Assembly: GCA_021297975.1 (NCBI GenBank)
Contig: JAJTHO010000149.1
Location: forward strand, 1-5,078
Length of the DNA stretch: 5,078 nt
Direction of reading: 5' to 3'
Origin: Alphaproteobacteria bacterium
GTDB taxonomy: Bacteria > Pseudomonadota > Alphaproteobacteria > JAJTHO01
Part shown: positions 1-5,078 of the stretch, in pieces
Layout: the number at the start of each line of letters is the position of its first letter
How positions within the stretch are numbered: position 1 is the first letter of the stretch
Notes under the pieces: model-generated
The model's database searches: none
The model's input: the letters and a program-made list of their open reading frames with translations, nothing else
What the model was told of the DNA's origin: nothing
Translations under genes and position numbers: made by a program

Positions 1-88
1 CTATTTATTAACGCATCAGACGCCCGCCCCCAAAACCCGGCCAGGGGGGTGACCCAGCAATCGTATGGGTGCGCGGGTGGGTTGGTAG
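1..88. other. Upstream flank, no gene recognised
   Basis: No gene can be supported here. On the + strand one frame reads from the window edge to a TGA at 50-52, which would be a 16-residue tail, and another stops at 9-11. Either could be the end of a gene lying mostly outside the window. A third frame stays open to a TAG at 154-156 but runs through the terminator, so it is not credible. The stretch is rich in C and then in G (for example 71-83). It could equally be the 3' part of a non-coding transcript that ends at the terminator, but it matches no RNA family I can recognise. Confidence 0.4.
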
Positions 89-120
89 CCAGGCGCGGGC
101 AACTGCGCCTGGTTTTTTTT
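89..120 (+). terminator. Intrinsic (rho-independent) terminator upstream of dnaG
   Basis: CCAGGCGC at 89-96 and GCGCCTGG at 105-112 form a perfect 8-bp GC-rich stem around an 8-base loop (97-104), followed at once by eight T residues (113-120). This is a textbook intrinsic terminator on the + strand. The other side of the stem has no matching run, so it works in one direction only. It ends 41 bases before the dnaG start, so it separates dnaG from the upstream transcript or limits read-through into it. In E. coli a terminator likewise lies between rpsU and dnaG. Whether this one is partial, regulated or complete cannot be told from sequence. Confidence 0.88.
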
Positions 121-126
121 GTGTGG

Positions 127-157
127 TTGGCAAGCGCCTTCAGCCGCGCCATATAGA
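127..157 (+). promoter_or_regulatory. Weak candidate promoter for dnaG
   Basis: TTGGCA at 127-132 matches 5 of 6 bases of the sigma-70 -35 consensus. TATAGA at 152-157 matches 4 of 6 of the -10 with a long 19-base spacer; CATATA at 150-155 gives a 17-base spacer but a poorer -10. A promoter is expected here because the strong terminator ends at 120 and dnaG starts at 162. If it is real, transcription would start at or next to the ATG, leaving almost no leader. The match is not strong enough to be certain. Confidence 0.25.
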
Positions 158-161
158 GAGT

Positions 162-1868
162 ATGTCGCTTTTTCCCACCACCGCGCGCTTTTTAGAGCAG
201 GTTAAAAACCGTCTGCCGATTGAGGCTGTTATCGGCAAACGCCTGAAAATAGAGCGGCGTGGGCGCGAATACACAGCGCTTTGCCCGTTTCATGATGAGA
301 AGACACCGTCTTTCTGGATTAGCCCGCAGAAGGGATTTTACCATTGTTTTGGCTGCGGCGCGCATGGGGACGCTTTAAAATTCATCCAAGACTATGAAAA
401 ACGGAGTTTTAAAGACGCGCTAGAGGTGCTCAGCAGTGAAGCGGGCATTCCCCTGCCCCAGCTGAACCCACAAGAGGCCGCGAAGGCACAGCAAAATCAA
501 ACACTGGAAACCGCCATGAGCGCGGCGCAGCGCTGGTTTGAAAGCCAGCTTTACAGCCCCATGGGGGCGGAGGCGCGCGCGTATCTGGCGCGGCGCGGCT
601 TTACGGAGCAGACCATCCGCCGCTTTGGTCTTGGCCTTGCGCCGGATAAATACGAAGGCCTGAAAAGCGCGCTTACGGCCGAAAAATACAGCATCGAGAC
701 CTTGACTGAAGCAGGACTGCTCATCGCGGTTGATGGAAAATCACCGTATGACCGCTTTCGCGGCCGCCTGATGATTCCTATTAAAGACAGACGCGGACAG
801 GTGATTGCCTTTGGCGGGCGGGCTTTAAAGCCAGACCAAGAGCCAAAATACCTCAATTCCCCGGAAACGCCGCTGTTTCATAAAGGCAGCAATCTATATG
901 CGCAAGATGCGGCCTTTGCCGCGATGAGCAAAAGCGGCACGGCATTGGTTGTGGAAGGATATTTTGACGCCATAGCCCTGCATCAGGCGGGTATTGCCCA
1001 TGTCGTTGCCCCGCTCGGCACGGCCATGACCGAGGAGCAAATCCGCACACTCTGGCATCAGGTTGACACCGTACAGCTGTGCTTTGATGGCGACAAAGCG
1101 GGCGCAAAGGCAACGTGGCGCGCGGTGCAGCGGGCGCTGCCGTATTTAAAGACGGGTAAAACCCTGCAATTCCTTGCCCTGCCCCCCGGCGAAGACCCAG
1201 ACACCTTGGTTTTGAAAGGCGGCGCGGCGGCGTTTACTAATATTATTGAGCACGCGCAAAGCCTGTCTCAATTTATCTACAGCTGGACGGTGGCCGAACA
1301 CGGCGCGGACACACCCGAACAAAAAGCGTCTTGCCTAGCTGCTTTTCAGGAAACAACGGATACAATCGGCGATGCGGTGTTGAAGCGCCTGATGCTCCAA
1401 GAACTAAAAGACCGTTTTTATCAAGAAACCCGCCCGGTGCCGAAGGCAAAGGGCACGCGCTTTGAAAAAAACGCGCCTAAAAATGTTAACACAGCCCCCC
1501 TGCCCCGCCCGGATAGCTTTCGCCTGCGGGCGCAGCGCGCGTTGATGGTGGCGCTGTGCATTCATCCCCTTTTGGTGGATGAAGTCGCGGAAACATTGGC
1601 GCAACTAGAATTTTTTGATAAAGAGCTTGACAGTGCCCGTGATGCCCTATTGAATGCGACGGCTAATCCGTCTGCGGTGATGCATACTATCCTTGGTTTT
1701 CAAACGAATGATCGGCTTCTGGCCTCCTTACAACAGGAATGGCCTTTTACCAAGCCGCAAACCAATAGTGATGATGTGCGTTCTGCTTGGCTGGCACTTG
1801 CCAACAGCATGCTTGCTGAGGTGGTGACGGCTGAGTTGCGTCCAAAACGGCGGTTGTTTCGTTTTTAA
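162..1868 (+). CDS. dnaG: DNA primase DnaG
   Basis: DnaG synthesises short RNA primers for lagging-strand replication at the fork, recruited by the DnaB helicase. The 568-residue product has all three expected parts. The N-terminal CHC2 zinc domain carries C41, H44, C62 and C65. The polymerase core includes a basic block at about 196-245 (YDRFRGRLMIPIKDRRG, then a KYLNSPET motif). Its TOPRIM fold has E265 in VVEGYFDA, D309 and D311 in FDGD, and D345 and D347 in GEDPDTL, the same numbering as in E. coli DnaG. After a linker near 425-450 comes a poorly conserved C-terminal helicase-binding region. The start at 162 is chosen because the frame stays open back to an ATG at 69, but that extension runs through the terminator and has no primase similarity. 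The upstream GAGAG at 156-160 sits too close to be a normal ribosome binding site. rpoD follows after 39 bases without a terminator, suggesting one operon. Confidence 0.97.
   Translation: MSLFPTTARFLEQVKNRLPIEAVIGKRLKIERRGREYTALCPFHDEKTPSFWISPQKGFYHCFGCGAHGDALKFIQDYEKRSFKDALEVLSSEAGIPLPQLNPQEAAKAQQNQTLETAMSAAQRWFESQLYSPMGAEARAYLARRGFTEQTIRRFGLGLAPDKYEGLKSALTAEKYSIETLTEAGLLIAVDGKSPYDRFRGRLMIPIKDRRGQVIAFGGRALKPDQEPKYLNSPETPLFHKGSNLYAQDAAFAAMSKSGTALVVEGYFDAIALHQAGIAHVVAPLGTAMTEEQIRTLWHQVDTVQLCFDGDKAGAKATWRAVQRALPYLKTGKTLQFLALPPGEDPDTLVLKGGAAAFTNIIEHAQSLSQFIYSWTVAEHGADTPEQKASCLAAFQETTDTIGDAVLKRLMLQELKDRFYQETRPVPKAKGTRFEKNAPKNVNTAPLPRPDSFRLRAQRALMVALCIHPLLVDEVAETLAQLEFFDKELDSARDALLNATANPSAVMHTILGFQTNDRLLASLQQEWPFTKPQTNSDDVRSAWLALANSMLAEVVTAELRPKRRLFRF
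1626..1655 (+). promoter_or_regulatory. Candidate rpoD promoter inside dnaG
   Basis: TTGACA at 1627-1632 is a perfect sigma-70 -35. A 17-base spacer leads to TTGAAT at 1650-1655, which matches 4 of 6 bases of the -10. The same site can be read as a heat-shock promoter: CTTGAC at 1626-1631, then CCTAT at 1646-1650. This resembles the alphaproteobacterial RpoH pattern as I recall it (CTTG, 17 or 18 bases, CYTAT), but the spacing is one base short and the downstream part is poor. E. coli has a heat-shock promoter for rpoD at an equivalent place inside dnaG. It would give a leader of about 245 bases. It lies within coding sequence, so chance is a real alternative. Confidence 0.3.
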
Positions 1869-1907
1869 AAAATTTCTTCGCTCTGAAAGGTAACAGGTTT
1901 TTCGCGC

Positions 1908-4022
1908 ATGGCTCCTAAACCCCCCACTCCCGAAACCGAAGCCCCCGAACGGGATGACGCCGCCGAGGCTGTAACCTCTGGTATTGCCGATGTCGTGAAA
2001 AAACTTATCGCCAAGGGCAAGACCAAGGGCTACCTGACCTATAACGAAATAAACAAAATTCTGCCCACGGATGTGTTTAATTCCGAGCAAATAGAAGACA
2101 TTATGACCTCTGTCTCTGAGGCGGGCATTAACATTGCCGATGCCGATGATGAAGACGAGGCCGAAGCGGTTGAGGTTGACGCAGAAGTTGAGGGCAAACC
2201 CGAAGGCGCGAGCGTCGGTGAGAGCAATCTAGGCCGCACTGATGATCCCGTGCGTATGTATTTGCGCGAAATGGGTAGTGTTGAGCTTTTATCCCGCGAA
2301 GGCGAGATTGAAATTGCGAAACGCATTGAATCCGGCCGCGAAATGATGATTGGCGGCATTTGCGAAAGCCCGCTGACGATTCGCGCGATTGTGCAATGGC
2401 ATGATGCGCTGAAGGAAAACCGCATTTTGCTGCGCGATGTTATTGATTTGGAATCAACGTATAATATCGGCAGCGGCGAAGGCGAAGAAGCCGCTGCGGC
2501 AACTGATGGAACAGTCGCGGCCGCTACGCCTGCTGCTGCTGCTAAGGCGCCTGAAGTTGCTGTTGCTGTAAAGCCTGCCGCAAAAGCACCAGAGCCGGAG
2601 AAGCCAGCCGCAAAACCCGCCAAAGCTAAAAAGGTTAAAAGCGACGACGATGAGGACGACGAAGACGAGGACGAGGATATCGAACTCGCCGAGGAAGAGG
2701 TTGAGGCCGAAGCCGTCGTTGAGGAAGAAGAAGAGGAAGACGACGAAGAAGGCAGTGTTTCTCTTTCCGTGATGGAAGAAACATTGAAGCCTATCGTCTT
2801 AGAAACCTTTGACGAAATCACGAAAACATGGGCGAAACTGTCAAAATTACAACAACAACGCGTTGCCCTCTTGCAATCGGGCGAAAAACTCAATGCCAAA
2901 ACCGAGAAAGACTATGAAAAAGTCCGCCTTGATATTGTGCGGATGATTGAAACGGTTCAGTTGAATAACAACCGCTTGGAACAATTGGTTGACCAGCTGT
3001 ACGCGCTGAATAAAAAATTGATGCATCTTGAGGGGCGTTTGCTCCGCCTTGCCGAAAGCTCAAAAATTAAACGCGAAGAATTTTTGACCAATTATTTCGG
3101 CAGCGAGATGACCCCGGATTGGCTGGCAACCGTTGCGAAGCTTAAAAACAAAGGCTGGAAAACCTTTGTTGAAAAGCATGGCGATGATGTTCAGGCGATT
3201 CGCGATGAAATTTCAGAAATTTCTGGCGAAGCGGGCTTGCCTGTTCCCGAATTCCGCCGCGTTGTGCAAACGGTGCAAAAAGGCGAGCGCGGCATGAACC
3301 GGGCGAAAAAGGAGATGATTGAGGCGAACTTGCGCCTGGTTATCTCCATTGCCAAAAAATACACCAACCGCGGTTTGCAATTCCTTGATTTGATTCAAGA
3401 GGGCAACATCGGCTTGATGAAAGCCGTTGATAAATTTGAATACCAGCGCGGCTATAAATTCAGCACCTATGCAACGTGGTGGATTCGCCAAGCCATTACC
3501 CGCTCGATTGCGGATCAGGCGCGCACGATTCGCATTCCGGTGCACATGATTGAGACCATCAACAAACTGGTGCGCACCAGCCGTCAGATGATGCATGAAA
3601 TTGGCCGCGAGCCTACACCGGAAGAACTGTCGGTGAAGCTGCAAATTCCGCTCGATAAAGTGCGGAAAGTGATGAAAATTGCGAAAGAGCCAATTTCGCT
3701 CGAATCACCGGTTGGGGATGAGGAAGACTCACAACTCGGCGATTTCATCGAAGATAAAAACGCCGTGATTCCGATTGATGCGGCGATTCATTCGAACCTG
3801 CGCGAGACGACAACACGCGTGTTGTCATCCTTAACAGCACGGGAAGAGCGCGTGTTGCGGATGCGCTTTGGTATTGGCATGAACACGGATCATACTTTGG
3901 AAGAAGTCGGTCAGCAGTTTAGCGTGACGCGCGAGCGGATTCGCCAGATTGAGGCAAAAGCGCTCAGGAAGCTAAAGCACCCCAGCCGGTCACGCCAGCT
4001 GCGGAGCTTTCTTGATACCTGA
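1908..4022 (+). CDS. rpoD: RNA polymerase primary sigma factor RpoD (sigma-70)
   Basis: RpoD binds core RNA polymerase and recognises the -35 and -10 elements of housekeeping promoters. At 704 residues it is longer than E. coli RpoD (613) because of its linker. Region 1.1 is at about 24-76 and region 1.2 at 111-144. The non-conserved region follows, with an Ala/Pro/Lys tract (194-244) and an acidic tract (246-281). Region 2 is at about 465-540; Q528 and T531 in YATWWIRQAIT are the expected -10 contacts. Region 3 follows at about 541-620. Region 4 has its helix-turn-helix at 663-692, where R675, E676 and R679 match the -35-reading residues, and a normal RSFLDT end. The start at 1908 is the first possible one after an in-frame TGA at 1884-1886 and gives a normal region 1.1. 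The nearest purine-rich stretch (GAAAGG, 1885-1890) is 17 bases away, too far for a standard ribosome binding site. It is probably co-transcribed with dnaG. Confidence 0.98.
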   Translation: MAPKPPTPETEAPERDDAAEAVTSGIADVVKKLIAKGKTKGYLTYNEINKILPTDVFNSEQIEDIMTSVSEAGINIADADDEDEAEAVEVDAEVEGKPEGASVGESNLGRTDDPVRMYLREMGSVELLSREGEIEIAKRIESGREMMIGGICESPLTIRAIVQWHDALKENRILLRDVIDLESTYNIGSGEGEEAAAATDGTVAAATPAAAAKAPEVAVAVKPAAKAPEPEKPAAKPAKAKKVKSDDDEDDEDEDEDIELAEEEVEAEAVVEEEEEEDDEEGSVSLSVMEETLKPIVLETFDEITKTWAKLSKLQQQRVALLQSGEKLNAKTEKDYEKVRLDIVRMIETVQLNNNRLEQLVDQLYALNKKLMHLEGRLLRLAESSKIKREEFLTNYFGSEMTPDWLATVAKLKNKGWKTFVEKHGDDVQAIRDEISEISGEAGLPVPEFRRVVQTVQKGERGMNRAKKEMIEANLRLVISIAKKYTNRGLQFLDLIQEGNIGLMKAVDKFEYQRGYKFSTYATWWIRQAITRSIADQARTIRIPVHMIETINKLVRTSRQMMHEIGREPTPEELSVKLQIPLDKVRKVMKIAKEPISLESPVGDEEDSQLGDFIEDKNAVIPIDAAIHSNLRETTTRVLSSLTAREERVLRMRFGIGMNTDHTLEEVGQQFSVTRERIRQIEAKALRKLKHPSRSRQLRSFLDT

Positions 4023-4025
4023 GGC

Positions 4026-4053
4026 TTGACACCTTAGGCCTTGCAAGTATGGT
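4026..4053 (+). promoter_or_regulatory. Candidate sigma-70 promoter for the lipoprotein gene
   Basis: TTGACA at 4026-4031 is a perfect -35 and TATGGT at 4048-4053 matches 4 of 6 -10 bases, with a 16-base spacer. It starts four bases after the rpoD stop and fills most of the 39-base gap. An 8-base palindrome, CTTGCAAG (4040-4047), lies in the spacer directly against the -10; it is too short to call an operator. The expected transcription start, about seven bases past the -10, is near 4060. The ATG is at 4062, so the mRNA would have no leader or only a base or two. No terminator was seen after rpoD, so read-through from rpoD is also possible. Confidence 0.5.
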
Positions 4054-4061
4054 CTTGAATC

Positions 4062-4805
4062 ATGAAAAAGCGACTAGCTATTTACGCAGTTATTTTTTGC
4101 ATGATGGTCTCTGGGTGCAAAACTGTGTTCGATGACACCAGAGGCGATGCTATAGTACGGACTGCCGGCATAATTGTAGTTCTTCCCCTTGTGCCCATTC
4201 TTGCTGCCATATATTTAACAGCACCAGTAAAGAACTCAGTTAAAGAATCTTATACATACAGCATCGAAGAATTTGTTCAGGATAATCCCTGTATACAGCC
4301 CTACAAGGCAAAACGCGAAGACATAGACAATTTCGTATTTGTGATATCTGATCCCGTAACATGCAGAGCTGCCCCAAAAACACCCATTCATTTCAACGAA
4401 GGCCGTATTTACTATTTCAAAGCGGATAAGGAACAAGAGCGCCCTACCTACGAAATAACTGGCGCTGCGTACACATGCGCCGCTACTCAGAAAATTAATA
4501 GCCAAACTTTATCCTGTTACCCCTTACAAACCTTTGAAATAAGAAACTTAGAAGATCCAAAAAGTCCTTCAGATATCATTTTTACAAAAGCTGGAAACAC
4601 CCTAAGCTATGATAATACGATAGAATGGCCAAGGCTCTATAAATATTCAAAAAAATGCGCAAAACCCATGTTTGAAGCAGGAACCTTGCCAAACGAAGAC
4701 ATTTTGGTTGGCCTGTTTAACGATGAATACGGAAAAAAGACGTTCTCCGGACAGGCCTGTAATTTCAGAATGATTCGAAAAATCCCACGCAGCAGTTTAA
4801 AATAG
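4062..4805 (+). CDS. Predicted lipoprotein of unknown function
   Basis: I do not recognise this family. The 247-residue product starts with a basic KKR followed by a hydrophobic stretch and a lipobox V16-S17-G18-C19, so it should be exported, lipidated at C19 and cut by signal peptidase II. Residue 20 is Lys, not the Asp that retains lipoproteins in the inner membrane of E. coli. A second hydrophobic segment at about 35-54 could be a membrane helix, an unusual addition close behind the lipid anchor. The remaining roughly 190 residues contain six cysteines (C77, C101, C139, C152, C199, C233), an even number that could form three disulfides in the periplasm. There is no catalytic motif I can name. 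The start is the first after an in-frame TGA at 4056-4058 and gives a perfect signal peptide, yet no ribosome binding site precedes it. A hand count gives about 41% GC over 4081-4800, against about 50% over 3301-3660 of rpoD. It may be a recent arrival or a poorly conserved lineage-specific gene. Confidence 0.85.
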   Translation: MKKRLAIYAVIFCMMVSGCKTVFDDTRGDAIVRTAGIIVVLPLVPILAAIYLTAPVKNSVKESYTYSIEEFVQDNPCIQPYKAKREDIDNFVFVISDPVTCRAAPKTPIHFNEGRIYYFKADKEQERPTYEITGAAYTCAATQKINSQTLSCYPLQTFEIRNLEDPKSPSDIIFTKAGNTLSYDNTIEWPRLYKYSKKCAKPMFEAGTLPNEDILVGLFNDEYGKKTFSGQACNFRMIRKIPRSSLK

Positions 4806-4810
4806 GCTCA

Positions 4811-4841
4811 TTGGCCATAAAAAACGCTACATATTTATAAA
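4811..4841 (+). promoter_or_regulatory. Weak candidate promoter for trmD
   Basis: TATAAA at 4836-4841 matches 5 of 6 -10 bases. The only -35-like partner is TTGGCC at 4811-4816 (4 of 6), at a long 19-base spacing. The 45-base gap between the lipoprotein stop and trmD is AT-rich, so a TATAAA by chance is quite possible. If it is used, transcription would begin within a few bases of the trmD ATG. No intrinsic terminator separates the two genes, so trmD could also be read through from upstream. Confidence 0.22.
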
Positions 4842-4850
4842 GAGCCAAAG

Positions 4851-5078
4851 ATGACCTTCCACGCCCACATCCTCACCCTGTTCCCGGAAATGTTCCCCGG
4901 CGCGCTCGGACATTCTCTGGCGGGTAAAGCGCTGGAAAAGGGGCTATGGCAGCTCAGCACGTATGATATCCGCGATTATGCCCTTGATAAGCACCGCACC
5001 GTTGACGACACGCCCTATGGCGGCGGCGCGGGGATGGTTTTAAAGCCAGATGTGGTGGCGGCGGCGCTGGATTCTGCC
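4851..5078 (+). CDS. trmD: tRNA (guanine-N1)-methyltransferase TrmD, N-terminal 76 residues (cut by window edge)
   Basis: TrmD uses S-adenosylmethionine to make m1G37, next to the anticodon of tRNAs reading CUN, CCN and CGG codons, which prevents +1 frameshifting. The visible part begins MTFHAHILTLFPEMF, the family's opening strand and LFPEMF motif. The strongest mark of the family follows at 46-62: DKHRTVDD, then TPYGGGAGMV. The knotted SAM-binding part lies mostly beyond the window, so integrity cannot be judged. The ATG at 4851 is the first start after an in-frame TAA (4818-4820) and gives the usual N-terminus. AAAGAG (4839-4844), six bases upstream, is a plausible weak ribosome binding site. 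The gene usually sits between rimM and rplS; here a lipoprotein gene takes the place of rimM. Its base composition is like dnaG and rpoD and unlike the lipoprotein gene. Confidence 0.95.
   Translation, partial: MTFHAHILTLFPEMFPGALGHSLAGKALEKGLWQLSTYDIRDYALDKHRTVDDTPYGGGAGMVLKPDVVAAALDSA

Noticed and set aside
22..100. GCCCGC (22-27) could pair with GCGGGC (95-100) as an anti-terminator
   Set aside because: Six-base GC matches are expected by chance in such GC-rich sequence, and there is no leader peptide or known riboswitch core to support switching.
1..156. Open frame from the window edge to a TAG at 154-156
   Set aside because: It passes through the terminator and its T-run, and its translation (51 residues) resembles nothing I recognise.
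69..161. N-terminal extension of dnaG to an ATG at 69
   Set aside because: It would add 31 residues with no similarity to primases and would run through a perfect intrinsic terminator (89-120). The start at 162 gives a normal primase N-terminus.
1728..2090. 120-residue - strand reading frame across the dnaG-rpoD junction
   Set aside because: It overlaps the ends of two well supported genes, has no recognisable domain, and codon periodicity is explained by the + strand genes.
2039..2899. 286-residue Ser/Ala-rich reading frame on the - strand
   Set aside because: It is the antisense shadow of rpoD. The serine runs are simply the reverse complement of GAC/GAA/GAG-rich acidic codons.
3213..3644. 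143-residue - strand reading frame within rpoD
   Set aside because: It is antisense to the most conserved part of rpoD (region 2 and 3) and has no similarity of its own.
4236..4505. 89-residue - strand reading frame inside the lipoprotein gene
   Set aside because: The + strand frame has a full signal peptide and lipobox. The - frame has no start context or domain and is expected by chance in AT-richer sequence.
4805..4848. Inverted repeats GGCTC/GAGCC (4805-4809, 4842-4846) and TTGGC/GCCAA (4811-4815, 4844-4848) before trmD
   Set aside because: Each arm is only 5 bases with a loop of about 30, the two pairings exclude each other, and no T-run follows. They do not make a terminator or a convincing riboswitch.
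1..5078. Search for a tRNA, rRNA, CRISPR array, insertion sequence, toxin-antitoxin pair or phage genes
   Set aside because: No cloverleaf ending in CCA, no regularly spaced repeats, no transposase or terminal inverted repeats were seen. Almost all of the window is filled by the four + strand genes.

Overview
This window is a piece of a bacterial housekeeping region, most likely from an alphaproteobacterium. It carries the DNA primase gene dnaG, the primary sigma factor gene rpoD, an unrecognised lipoprotein gene, and the first 76 codons of the tRNA methyltransferase gene trmD, all on the + strand. The alphaproteobacterial call rests on the RpoD sequence: a GREMMIGG-ICESPLT stretch after region 1.2, a long very acidic linker in the non-conserved region, and a textbook region 2 to 4. 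It is a family-resemblance judgement made by eye, and the order cannot be told.

Layout. Bases 1-88 are an upstream flank with no recognisable gene. A perfect intrinsic terminator (89-120) then closes whatever lies upstream. dnaG (162-1868) begins 41 bases after its T-run and is followed 39 bases later by rpoD (1908-4022) with no terminator between, so the two probably form a dnaG-rpoD operon, as in the macromolecular synthesis operon of Enterobacteria. A heat-shock-like or housekeeping-like promoter candidate sits inside the 3' part of dnaG (1626-1655), where it could transcribe rpoD alone. A predicted lipoprotein gene of unknown function (4062-4805) follows. It is clearly more AT-rich than its neighbours and has a good TTGACA-type promoter candidate in the 39-base gap before it. 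trmD starts at 4851 and runs off the window.

How the genes fit together. DnaG makes RNA primers for replication, RpoD directs RNA polymerase to housekeeping promoters, and TrmD methylates G37 of tRNAs to keep the reading frame. They cover replication, transcription and translation, but only dnaG and rpoD look co-transcribed. The lipoprotein separates this pair from trmD, which is more usually found with rpsP, rimM and rplS.

No mobile element, tRNA, rRNA, CRISPR array or convincing new system was seen. The points most worth a second look are the orphan lipoprotein, promoter-like elements so close to three of the start codons that the mRNAs could be leaderless or nearly so, the possible promoter inside dnaG, and the charge-segregated linker in RpoD.
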